A stretch of DNA of 13,013 nt from Gammaproteobacteria bacterium RIFCSPLOWO2_02_FULL_56_15 (GTDB lineage: Bacteria > Pseudomonadota > Gammaproteobacteria > Eutrophobiales > Eutrophobiaceae), in the NCBI GenBank assembly GCA_001801825.1, contig MGYR01000196.1, positions 1 through 13,013 on the forward strand, read 5' to 3'. Of this stretch, positions 1 to 5,857 are shown in pieces (position 1 is the stretch's first letter; every line of letters starts with the position of its first letter). A program made the position numbers and the translations under genes. The notes under the pieces were generated by a model. The model ran no database searches, had not been told where the DNA came from, and saw only the letters and a program-made list of their open reading frames with translations.

Positions 1-462
1 AACGCGACACTGATCGGCCAGATGATCGCCTTTGCCGTGTTCTGGTATTTCTGCGCCAAACTGGTCTGGCCGCTGATTATCCAAACTCTCGAAGAGCGCA
101 AGACCCGGATCGCCGATGGTCTGGCGGCCGCGGAGAAAGGCGTGCATGATCTGGGACTGGCGAACAAGCGTGCTGCGGAGATCCTCCACGAGGGCAAGGA
201 GCAGTCCAAGGGATATATTGGCCAGGCGCAGAAACGCGCTGACGAAATCATCGAGGAAGCCAAGGAAAATGCGCGCCGGGAAGGGGAGCGGATCCTGGTC
301 GCCACGCGTGCGGAGATCGACCAGGAGCGACAGATGGCAAGGGAAGCCTTGCGTCAGGATGTGGCGGCGCTCGCACTGGCCGGTGCGGAGCAGATACTGA
401 TGCGGGAGGTCAATCGCGATGTTCACAGGGATGTACTTAACCGGATAAGCGCAAGTCTCTAG
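1..462 (+). CDS. atpF: F1Fo ATP synthase subunit b, 5' end cut by window
   Basis: Subunit b of the Fo sector, the peripheral stalk that holds alpha3beta3 still against the membrane while the rotor turns. The frame is open from base 1, beginning N-A-T-L-I-G-Q, which matches the family N-terminus (E. coli MNLNATILGQ). Only about three codons are therefore missing, and the internal ATG at base 22 is not the start. The 153 visible residues plus three give about 156, the E. coli length. One hydrophobic membrane segment (about residues 8-28 of the visible part, rich in F, W, A and V) is followed by the conserved E-x-R-x-x-x-I-A-D-G-L-A turn. A long charged Lys/Glu/Arg/Ala helix of the dimeric coiled-coil type comes next, and the end (A-G-A-E-Q-I-L) is typical of the delta-binding tail. 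It is followed after 13 bp by atpH. Identification is secure. Confidence 0.97.
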   Translation, partial: NATLIGQMIAFAVFWYFCAKLVWPLIIQTLEERKTRIADGLAAAEKGVHDLGLANKRAAEILHEGKEQSKGYIGQAQKRADEIIEEAKENARREGERILVATRAEIDQERQMAREALRQDVAALALAGAEQILMREVNRDVHRDVLNRISASL

Positions 463-475
463 GACCACGGACAAC

Positions 476-1012
476 ATGGCGGGAACTACAACCATTGCCA
501 GACCTTATGCCACGGCGGTGTTCGAACTGGCCCGGGAGTCCGACGCCCTGAATGCATGGTCGGGGATGCTCCATCTGTTGCAACAGGTCCTTGCTGACCC
601 CCAGATGCAGGCGGTGCTGAATAACCCGCGGGTTAATGCCGCGGCACTGAGCGATCTGATTATTGCTGTTTGTGGTGATGGTCTGGACGATCAGGGACGG
701 AATCTGGTCAGGACCTTGTCCGATGCGGGCAGACTGGTGCTGGCGCCGGAGATATACAGTATTTACGAACAACAAAGGCTGGCTGCGGAAGGTGTTGTTG
801 AAATGGAAATCCTGTCCGCCTTTCCGCTGGAACAGGAAGAGCAGGACAGGATTAACGGGATTTTGGCCGGACGTTTCGACCGCAAGCTGAGTATCAGTAC
901 CCGCATCGATACTTCCCTCATCGGTGGTGTGGTCATCCGGGTGGGTGATTCGGTAATCGATGCTTCCATCAAGGGGAAACTAAGGCAATTGGGTAATGAA
1001 CTCGCCGGATAG
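476..1012 (+). CDS. atpH: F1Fo ATP synthase subunit delta
   Basis: Subunit delta (OSCP homologue) caps the F1 head and joins it to the b-subunit stalk. The protein has 178 residues against 177 in E. coli. Family marks are the N-terminal A-R-P-Y-A-x-A-x-F-E-L-A segment, the helical N-domain to about residue 105, and the C-terminal I-D-x-S-L-I-G-G-V-V-I-R-V-G-D-S-V-I-D-x-S-I-K-G-x-L block (about 143-170), which is the most conserved part of the family. The start is 13 bp after the atpF stop. The AGGACC at 461-466 overlaps that stop codon and serves as ribosome binding site, so translational coupling to atpF is likely. The product is soluble and acts at the cytoplasmic face of the membrane. Nothing looks damaged. 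Confidence 0.97.
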   Translation: MAGTTTIARPYATAVFELARESDALNAWSGMLHLLQQVLADPQMQAVLNNPRVNAAALSDLIIAVCGDGLDDQGRNLVRTLSDAGRLVLAPEIYSIYEQQRLAAEGVVEMEILSAFPLEQEEQDRINGILAGRFDRKLSISTRIDTSLIGGVVIRVGDSVIDASIKGKLRQLGNELAG

Positions 1013-1057
1013 GTGGCAGCGTTACCTGAAAAATACGGCAGTTATTGAGGGTATACC

Positions 1058-2599
1058 ATGTCAATCAGTGCAACAGAAATCAGCGACCTGATAAAGAAAA
1101 AGATCCAGGGTCTGGATCTGGCCACGGAGGCCCGAACCGAGGGAACCATCATCAGCCTTACCGATGGTATCGCCAGGATCCATGGACTGGGTGATGCCAT
1201 GCAGGGTGAGATGATTGAATTTCCCGGCAATACCTTCGGGCTCGCGCTGAATCTCGAGCGGGATTCGGTTGGTGCGGTTATCCTGGGTAATTACGAACAT
1301 CTCACGGAAGGTGATGTTGTTAAATGCACCAAGCGGATCCTCGAGGTGCCCATCGGGCCCGAGTTGCTGGGGCGGGTCGTGGACTCGCTGGGTAATCCCA
1401 TCGACGGCAAGGGGGAGGTGGGATGCAAGCAAAGTTCCCCGATTGAAAAGATCGCCCCCGGGGTTATCGCCAGGCAGTCCGTCAGCCAGCCGGTACAGAC
1501 CGGTCTCAAGTCTATTGATTCCATGGTGCCGATCGGCCGCGGACAGCGGGAACTGATCATCGGCGACAGGCAGACAGGCAAGACCGCTGTAGCCGTCGAC
1601 ACCATCATCAATCAAAAGGGCACCGGTATCAAGTGTGTCTATGTCGCCATCGGCCAGAAGGCTTCCTCCATCACTGCCGTTATTCGCAAGCTGGAAGAAC
1701 ACGATGCCATGAAGCACACCATCGTCGTGGCGGCTACCGCATCGGATTCCGCGGCGATGCAGTACATCGCACCCTATTCGGGATGCACCATGGGCGAATA
1801 CTTCCGCGATATCGGCGAGGATGCGCTGATCATCTATGATGATCTGACCAAGCAGGCCTGGGCCTACCGCCAGGTTTCGCTGTTGCTGCGTCGCCCCCCG
1901 GGGCGCGAGGCCTATCCTGGCGACGTCTTTTACCTGCACTCAAGACTGCTGGAGCGCGCCGCGCGTATCAATACGGATTATGTGGAGAAGATCACCGGCG
2001 GCAGGGTCAAGGGCAGGACGGGATCCCTGACGGCGCTGCCGATCATCGAGACCCAGGCGGGCGATGTATCGGCCTTCGTACCGACGAATGTAATCTCCAT
2101 TACTGATGGCCAGATCTTCCTGGAAACCGATTTGTTCAATGCCGGCTTTCGACCGGCCATCAATGCCGGACTCTCCGTGTCCCGCGTGGGAGGCGCCGCC
2201 CAGACCACCATTATCAAGAAACTGGGTGGTGGTGTGCGTCTTGCGCTTGCCCAGTACCGGGAACTGGCGGCCTTCGCCCAGTTTGCCTCCGATCTGGATG
2301 AGGCAACCCGGGCTCAGCTCGAACGCGGCCAGCGGGTCATGGAGCTGATGAAACAGAAACAGTACTCCCCGCTGGACGTCGCCGGGATGGCGATCAGTCT
2401 GTTCGCGGCCAACCGCGGCTATCTGGATAATATTGAGCTGGAAAAGGTCAGCGCCTTTGAATCCGCCCTGCATAATTATATGCGCAGCAACCGCGCGGAT
2501 CTCATGAAACGGATCAACGCTTCGGGAGAATACAACGAAGAGATCGAAAACGCATTCAAGCAGTCCTTGGATGAATTCAAAGCGAATCATTCCTGGTAA
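1058..2599 (+). CDS. atpA: F1Fo ATP synthase subunit alpha
   Basis: Non-catalytic nucleotide-binding subunit of the F1 hexamer. It supplies the arginine finger to the catalytic sites on beta. At 513 residues it has the same length as the E. coli protein, and key positions keep E. coli numbering: the Walker A motif GDRQTGKT lies at 169-176 and the arginine finger in S-V-S-R is Arg376. Also visible are the N-terminal beta-barrel (about 25-95), the A-L-I-I-Y-D-D-L Walker B region, the R-R-P-P-G-R-E-A-Y-P-G-D-V-F-Y-L-H-S-R block and the Q-Y-R-E-L-A-A-F-A-Q-F segment. The start is supported by TGAGG at 1046-1050, seven bases before the ATG. It lies 45 bp after atpH and 63 bp before atpG. The protein should be fully functional. 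Confidence 0.98.
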   Translation: MSISATEISDLIKKKIQGLDLATEARTEGTIISLTDGIARIHGLGDAMQGEMIEFPGNTFGLALNLERDSVGAVILGNYEHLTEGDVVKCTKRILEVPIGPELLGRVVDSLGNPIDGKGEVGCKQSSPIEKIAPGVIARQSVSQPVQTGLKSIDSMVPIGRGQRELIIGDRQTGKTAVAVDTIINQKGTGIKCVYVAIGQKASSITAVIRKLEEHDAMKHTIVVAATASDSAAMQYIAPYSGCTMGEYFRDIGEDALIIYDDLTKQAWAYRQVSLLLRRPPGREAYPGDVFYLHSRLLERAARINTDYVEKITGGRVKGRTGSLTALPIIETQAGDVSAFVPTNVISITDGQIFLETDLFNAGFRPAINAGLSVSRVGGAAQTTIIKKLGGGVRLALAQYRELAAFAQFASDLDEATRAQLERGQRVMELMKQKQYSPLDVAGMAISLFAANRGYLDNIELEKVSAFESALHNYMRSNRADLMKRINASGEYNEEIENAFKQSLDEFKANHSW

Positions 2600-2657
2600 G
2601 TGGGACATTGGACATATGCACCTATCCATGAGTTTTGATACCACGAACGGATACTCA

Positions 2658-2672
2658 ATGATATGGCGGTAG
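2658..2672 (+). other. Four-codon out-of-frame mini-ORF over the atpG start
   Basis: ATG-ATA-TGG-CGG-TAG overlaps the true atpG ATG (2663) by starting five bases earlier in another frame. Ribosomes that start here would stop 10 bases after the real start. The same layout, with the same first nine bases ATGATATGG, recurs at atpC (5310-5324). This is an observation only. A role in tuning gamma and epsilon output is possible but unproven, and chance is a fair explanation. Confidence 0.3.
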
Positions 2673-3526
2673 GAAAAGAAATCAGAACCAAGATCGCGAG
2701 TGTCAAGAACACTCAGAAGATCACCAAGGCGATGGAGATGGTGGCCGCCAGCAAGATGCGTAAGGCGCAAATCCGGATGCATTCGGCACGGCCCTATGCG
2801 CATAAGATCAGGAATGTCATCGCACACCTTGCACATGCCCACACCGAATACAAGCATCCGTTCCTGATCCATCACGAAGAAAACAGGCGTATAGGCGTGA
2901 TCATCGTATCCTCCGATCGGGGATTGTGCGGGGGCCTGAATTCCAACCTCTTCCGGGAACTGTTGCGGCGTTTCAGCGAGTGGAAGAAATCCGGGGTCGA
3001 ACTGGAACTGGTAATCATCGGCAACAAGGCGGTGGGTTATTTCAGCCGTTTTGGCCTGAAGATCCGCGGCCAGGCCACCCATCTCGGTGACGCTCCCGGA
3101 CTGGAGCGTCTGATCGGCACGGTGAAGATCATGCTGGATAAATATACGGGAAACGAGATCGATCGTCTTTTCCTGGCTTCCAACCAGTTCCTCAACTCGA
3201 TGACCCAGAAACCGAGGATCGAGCAATTACTACCCCTGCCTCCGAGTGGTGAACAGGAACTTCAGCACCATTGGGATTACATCTATGAACCGGAAGCCAA
3301 ACAGACCATTGATGAACTGCTGACCCGCTACATTGAATCCCTGGTGTACCAACGCGTGGTGGAGAACATCGCCTGCGAGCAGGCTGCCCGCATGGTTGCC
3401 ATGAAGAGCGCTTCTGACAACGCCACGACGCTGATCGGCGAGCTGCAACTGGTTTATAACAAGGCGAGACAGGCCGCGATTACCCAGGAGCTTTCTGAGA
3501 TCGTGGGCGGCGCCGCCGCGGTTTAG
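2663..3526 (+). CDS. atpG: F1Fo ATP synthase subunit gamma
   Basis: Central rotor shaft of F1, turning inside alpha3beta3 and driven by the c-ring. It has 287 residues, the E. coli length. The N-terminal helix carries K-E-I-R-T-K-I-A-S-V-K-N-T-Q-K-I-T-K-A-M-E-M-V-A-A-S-K-M, the hallmark of the family. The middle has S-S-D-R-G-L-C-G-G-L-N and the C-terminal helix has M-K-S-A-S-D-N-A plus N-K-x-R-Q-A-x-I-T-x-E-L-x-E-I-V-G-G-A. The start is fixed by this alignment, not by a ribosome site: only a poor CGGA (2648-2651) precedes it. An out-of-frame ATG begins five bases upstream (see the entry at 2658). It is followed not by atpD directly but by a 364-bp palindrome-rich gap, which is unusual because the two genes are normally close. 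Confidence 0.98.
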   Translation: MAVGKEIRTKIASVKNTQKITKAMEMVAASKMRKAQIRMHSARPYAHKIRNVIAHLAHAHTEYKHPFLIHHEENRRIGVIIVSSDRGLCGGLNSNLFRELLRRFSEWKKSGVELELVIIGNKAVGYFSRFGLKIRGQATHLGDAPGLERLIGTVKIMLDKYTGNEIDRLFLASNQFLNSMTQKPRIEQLLPLPPSGEQELQHHWDYIYEPEAKQTIDELLTRYIESLVYQRVVENIACEQAARMVAMKSASDNATTLIGELQLVYNKARQAAITQELSEIVGGAAAV

Positions 3527-3551
3527 AGTCCCCGATAGGAGATCCGTAAAG

Positions 3552-3571
3552 CCCTCGCCTTTAGGCGAAGG
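3552..3571. repeat. Left border hairpin of the atpG-atpD element
   Basis: CCCTCGCC, loop TTTA, GGCGAAGG: an eight-pair hairpin with one C-A mismatch, 25 bp after the atpG stop. It matches the right border (3804-3823) at 18 of 20 positions. The flanks also resemble each other: GTAAAG before this copy and GTACAAAT before the other, GATGATAAGAG after this copy and TTGTTTAAAG after the other. The pair therefore acts as imperfect direct repeats of about 35 bp. It could also shield the 3' end of an atpFHAG message, but that is inference. Confidence 0.7.
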
Positions 3572-3803
3572 ATGATAAGAGAAATGTGATGGCAGCGAAC
3601 GTGAGCCGTTTTCGCCTCTCCCACCGGGAGACGCCTGCATGGATGCAGGCGGTTGAAAATGTCGGGAACGGATTTTCCAGGCCGCCACGCAGTGGCGGGT
3701 GAGGGACAGCGGTTTATCAGGGATCGCATTTCCCTCATCCCCGGCCCTTCTCCCGGAGGGCGAAGGGAGATTTTTCAGTCGGCTTGCAGCCGACTGTACA
3801 AAT

Positions 3804-3823
3804 CCCTCGCCTTCAGGCGAGGG
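3804..3823. repeat. Right border hairpin, possible attenuator before atpD
   Basis: CCCTCGCC, loop TTCA, GGCGAGGG: a perfect eight-pair GC-rich stem, second copy of the border hairpin at 3552. It is followed at once by TTGTTT (3824-3829), so it resembles a weak rho-independent terminator on the + strand, 67 bp before atpD. If it works, part of the transcripts from upstream would end here. The short interrupted T-run argues for partial termination at most. Confidence 0.55.
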
Positions 3824-3853
3824 TTGTTTAAAGTGGATTCGCTGATTTATAGA
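3824..3853 (+). promoter_or_regulatory. Weak promoter-like sequence upstream of atpD
   Basis: TTGTTT (3824-3829, three of six -35 consensus bases) is separated by 18 bases from TATAGA (3848-3853, four of six -10 bases). It starts directly after the border hairpin and would put a transcript start about 30 bp before atpD. If active it would supply atpDC independently of termination at the hairpin. The match is poor, so this is only a candidate. Confidence 0.22.
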
Positions 3854-3890
3854 ATGACTGACACAGAATTCGTTTGCGAGGAAGAATGAC

Positions 3891-5294
3891 ATGAGTTCCG
3901 GACATATAGTACAAATCATCGGCGCTGTGGTTGACGTGAAATTCCAGAGGGAATCATTACCCAAGGTCTATGATGCCCTGCTGGTCAGGGGAGAGGGGAT
4001 CAAGACGACCCTGGAAGTCCAGCAGCAACTGGGTGACGGGGTCGTGAGGACGATTGCGCTGGGATCCACCGATGGTCTGTCCAGGGGACTCAGTGTGGAC
4101 GGCACCGGCGCTCCGATCTCCGTTCCCGTAGGCGTGGGAACCCTCGGCAGGATCATGAATGTCCTGGGAGAGCCCATCGATGAATTGGGCGAAGTGAAGA
4201 CGGAGGAAAGATGGAGTATTCACCGGAATGCCCCGAAATTCACGGAACTCAGTCCCGCAACCGAACTGCTGGAAACCGGCATCAAGGTGATCGACCTGGT
4301 CTGTCCCTTCGCCAAGGGCGGCAAGATCGGCCTGTTTGGCGGCGCCGGGGTAGGCAAGACCGTCAACATGATGGAGCTCATCAACAACATCGCCACGAAA
4401 CATTCCGGTCTCTCTGTCTTTGCCGGGGTCGGCGAGCGGACTCGCGAAGGTAATGACTTCTACCATGAAATGCAGGAATCAGGTGTGGTTTATCTCAAGG
4501 ATCTTTCCCAATCGAAAGTGTCCATGGTCTATGGTCAGATGAATGAACCCCCCGGAAACCGCCTGCGCGTCGCACTGACCGGCCTGACGCTCGCGGAAAA
4601 ATTCCGCGATGAAGGCCGGGATGTGCTGTTTTTCGTGGATAATATCTACCGCTTTACCCTGGCGGGGACCGAATGCTCCGCCCTGCTGGGCCGGATGCCT
4701 TCCGCCGTGGGTTACCAACCCACCCTGGCGGAGGAAATGGGCCGCCTCCAGGAAAGGATCACTTCCACCAAGACCGGGTCCATCACCTCGATCCAGGCAG
4801 TCTATGTCCCCGCCGACGATCTGACCGACCCCTCGCCCGCCACCACCTTTGCCCATCTGGACGCTACCGTGGTGTTGTCCCGGCAGATCGCCGAACTCGG
4901 TATCTATCCTGCGGTGGATCCTCTGGATTCCACCAGCCGTCAGCTCGACCCGTTGATTGTAGGTCAGGAACACTACGACACGGCGCGTAATGCCCAGAAT
5001 ACGCTGCAGCGTTACAAGGAACTCCGGGACATCATCGCCATTCTGGGTATGGATGAGCTATCGGAAGAAGACAAGCTGGTGGTCGCGAGAGCCAGAAAGA
5101 TCCAGCGCTTCCTGTCCCAGCCGTTTACCGTCGCGGAGGTCTTTACCGGTACGGCAGGCAAGTATGTCTCTCTGAAGGAGACGATCAAAGGGTTTCGTGC
5201 GATTGTCAACGGGGAATTCGATCACCTGCCGGAACAGGCCTTTTATATGGTTGGCACCATCGAAGAAGCCGTTGAGAAGGCCAAATCACTCTAG
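3891..5294 (+). CDS. atpD: F1Fo ATP synthase subunit beta (catalytic)
   Basis: Catalytic subunit that makes ATP from ADP and phosphate. It has 467 residues, seven more than E. coli. Visible residues: Walker A GGAGVGKT 150-157, the catalytic G-E-R-T-R with Glu182 and Arg183, Walker B F-F-V-D with Asp250, Arg254 in N-I-Y-R-F, and the adenine-pocket Tyr339 in G-I-Y-P-A-V-D-P. The E-L-S-E-E-D-K-L (DELSEED lever) segment and the C-terminal L-P-E-Q-A-F-Y-M-V-G are also present. The extra residues lie at about 195-212, just after F-Y-H-E-M, where L-K-D-L-S-Q-S-K resembles the longer loop of alphaproteobacterial and mitochondrial beta from memory. The start has a strong ribosome site, GAGGAAGA at 3878-3885. 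All catalytic residues are intact. It is separated from atpG by the repeat element, and atpC follows after 20 bp. Confidence 0.98.
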   Translation: MSSGHIVQIIGAVVDVKFQRESLPKVYDALLVRGEGIKTTLEVQQQLGDGVVRTIALGSTDGLSRGLSVDGTGAPISVPVGVGTLGRIMNVLGEPIDELGEVKTEERWSIHRNAPKFTELSPATELLETGIKVIDLVCPFAKGGKIGLFGGAGVGKTVNMMELINNIATKHSGLSVFAGVGERTREGNDFYHEMQESGVVYLKDLSQSKVSMVYGQMNEPPGNRLRVALTGLTLAEKFRDEGRDVLFFVDNIYRFTLAGTECSALLGRMPSAVGYQPTLAEEMGRLQERITSTKTGSITSIQAVYVPADDLTDPSPATTFAHLDATVVLSRQIAELGIYPAVDPLDSTSRQLDPLIVGQEHYDTARNAQNTLQRYKELRDIIAILGMDELSEEDKLVVARARKIQRFLSQPFTVAEVFTGTAGKYVSLKETIKGFRAIVNGEFDHLPEQAFYMVGTIEEAVEKAKSL

Positions 5295-5309
5295 AGCGTA
5301 CGGGATATA

Positions 5310-5324
5310 ATGATATGGCTATGA
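5310..5324 (+). other. Four-codon out-of-frame mini-ORF over the atpC start
   Basis: ATG-ATA-TGG-CTA-TGA begins five bases before the atpC ATG (5315) in another frame. It repeats the arrangement and the leading ATGATATGG seen at atpG (2658-2672). It may be a remnant of shared start-region sequence, a weak translational brake, or chance. Confidence 0.3.
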
Positions 5325-5740
5325 CTATACATGTGGATATTGTCAGCGCTGAGAAGGAGATCTTTTCCGGTGTGGCGGAGATGGTCTTTGCCCCGGGGAT
5401 CATGGGCGAACTGGGTATCGCACCGAAGCATTCCCCCCTGCTGACCTACCTGGCTCCCGGTGAGGTCCGGCTGAAATTGCCTGGCGGTGCGGAAGAATCC
5501 TTTTATGTATCCGGCGGCATTCTGGAGATCCAGCCCCACGTGGTCACGGTTCTGTCCGATACCGCCATGCGTGCCGAGGATCTGGATGAAGCAGCGGTCC
5601 TCAAGGCCAAGGAGGAAGCCGACAGGGCACTCCATGATCATGCCGCAGAGATGGATTTTGCCAAGGTCCTGGCAGAGCAGGCCGAGGTAGCGGCACAGTT
5701 GCTGACGCTACAGCGCCTGCGCAAGCGTACCGGCCGATAA
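5315..5740 (+). CDS. atpC: F1Fo ATP synthase subunit epsilon
   Basis: Epsilon sits at the foot of the gamma shaft, couples it to the c-ring and can inhibit ATP hydrolysis through its C-terminal helices. It has 141 residues (E. coli 139). The N-terminus M-A-M-T-I-H-V-D-I-V-S-A-E-K-E-I-F-S-G matches the E. coli start, so ATG 5315 is chosen over the in-frame ATG two codons on. The beta-sandwich domain carries G-E-L-G-I-A-P-K-H-S-P-L-L-T and Y-V-S-G-G-I-L-E-I-Q-P, and the helical tail (about 88-141) ends in a basic L-R-K-R-T-G-R. GGGA at 5302-5305 is a modest ribosome site. It is the last atp gene, and glmU follows after 117 bp. Confidence 0.97.
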   Translation: MAMTIHVDIVSAEKEIFSGVAEMVFAPGIMGELGIAPKHSPLLTYLAPGEVRLKLPGGAEESFYVSGGILEIQPHVVTVLSDTAMRAEDLDEAAVLKAKEEADRALHDHAAEMDFAKVLAEQAEVAAQLLTLQRLRKRTGR

Positions 5741-5760
5741 AGACTGCTCACCACGGATTT

Positions 5761-5803
5761 GCCCGGCTTTACTTCATCCGCTTGCCGGGGCTATGATATT
5801 TTT
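5761..5803 (+). terminator. Possible weak terminator after atpC
   Basis: CCCGGC (5762-5767) pairs with GCCGGG (5784-5789) around a 16-base loop, and TTTTT stands at 5799-5803. The T-run begins nine bases after the stem and the loop is large, so termination would be inefficient at best. The stem overlaps the candidate glmU promoter. Partial read-through from the atp operon into glmU is likely. Confidence 0.3.
5768..5797 (+). promoter_or_regulatory. Candidate sigma70 promoter for glmU
   Basis: TTTACT (5768-5773, four of six consensus) and TATGAT (5792-5797, five of six) are separated by 18 bases. Transcription would start near 5804, leaving a leader of about 50 bases before the glmU ATG. The -35 box lies in the loop of the hairpin at 5762-5789. 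The spacing and the good -10 make this the best promoter candidate between atpC and glmU. Confidence 0.42.
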
Positions 5804-5857
5804 CCATGGGGACAGTGAACCATCACTCGCAATCTTATCCCGGAAACGGATCCTGAG

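Larger units (their letters stand above)
3552..3823. repeat. Palindrome-rich composite repeat element between atpG and atpD
   Basis: The 364-bp gap 3527-3890 holds no credible gene. It contains a chain of short palindromes: 3552-3571 (stem with one C-A mismatch), 3617-3631 (TCTCCC/GGGAGA, loop ACC), 3632-3651 (perfect 9-bp stem, loop GG), 3655-3677 (GAAAAT/ATTTTC), 3682-3698 (CCGCCAC/GTGGCGG, loop GCA), 3745-3767 (CCCTTC/GAAGGG with inner CCC/GGG), 3776-3796 (perfect 9-bp stem, loop TGC) and 3804-3823 (perfect stem). First and last are the same hairpin. Read on the minus strand, the central part gives the low-complexity peptide L-P-S-P-S-G-R-R-A-G-D-E-G. In my recollection this is a common spurious ORF product of dispersed intergenic repeats in gammaproteobacteria. 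I infer a non-autonomous, REP/MITE-like element, present in many copies in this genome. No transposase is seen. The family name is not known to me. Confidence 0.75.

Noticed and set aside
1940..3226. 428-codon open frame on the minus strand opposite atpA and atpG (with a further 292-codon frame at 1061-1939)
   Set aside because: It lies antisense to two secure, conserved genes and crosses their junction; the translated protein has no recognisable motif. Long antisense frames are common in GC-rich coding DNA.
3552..3823. CRISPR array or tRNA-like structure in the repeat-rich gap
   Set aside because: There are only two copies of the border repeat, not evenly spaced; the palindromes between them are all different; no cas gene and no cloverleaf can be drawn.
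3230..3964. Minus-strand 244-codon frame and + strand 78-codon frame (3653-3889) through the atpG-atpD gap
   Set aside because: The peptides are translations of the palindromic repeats (P-S-P-S-G-R-R and S-P-G-G-R-G-E types), and the longer frame overlaps both atpG and atpD.
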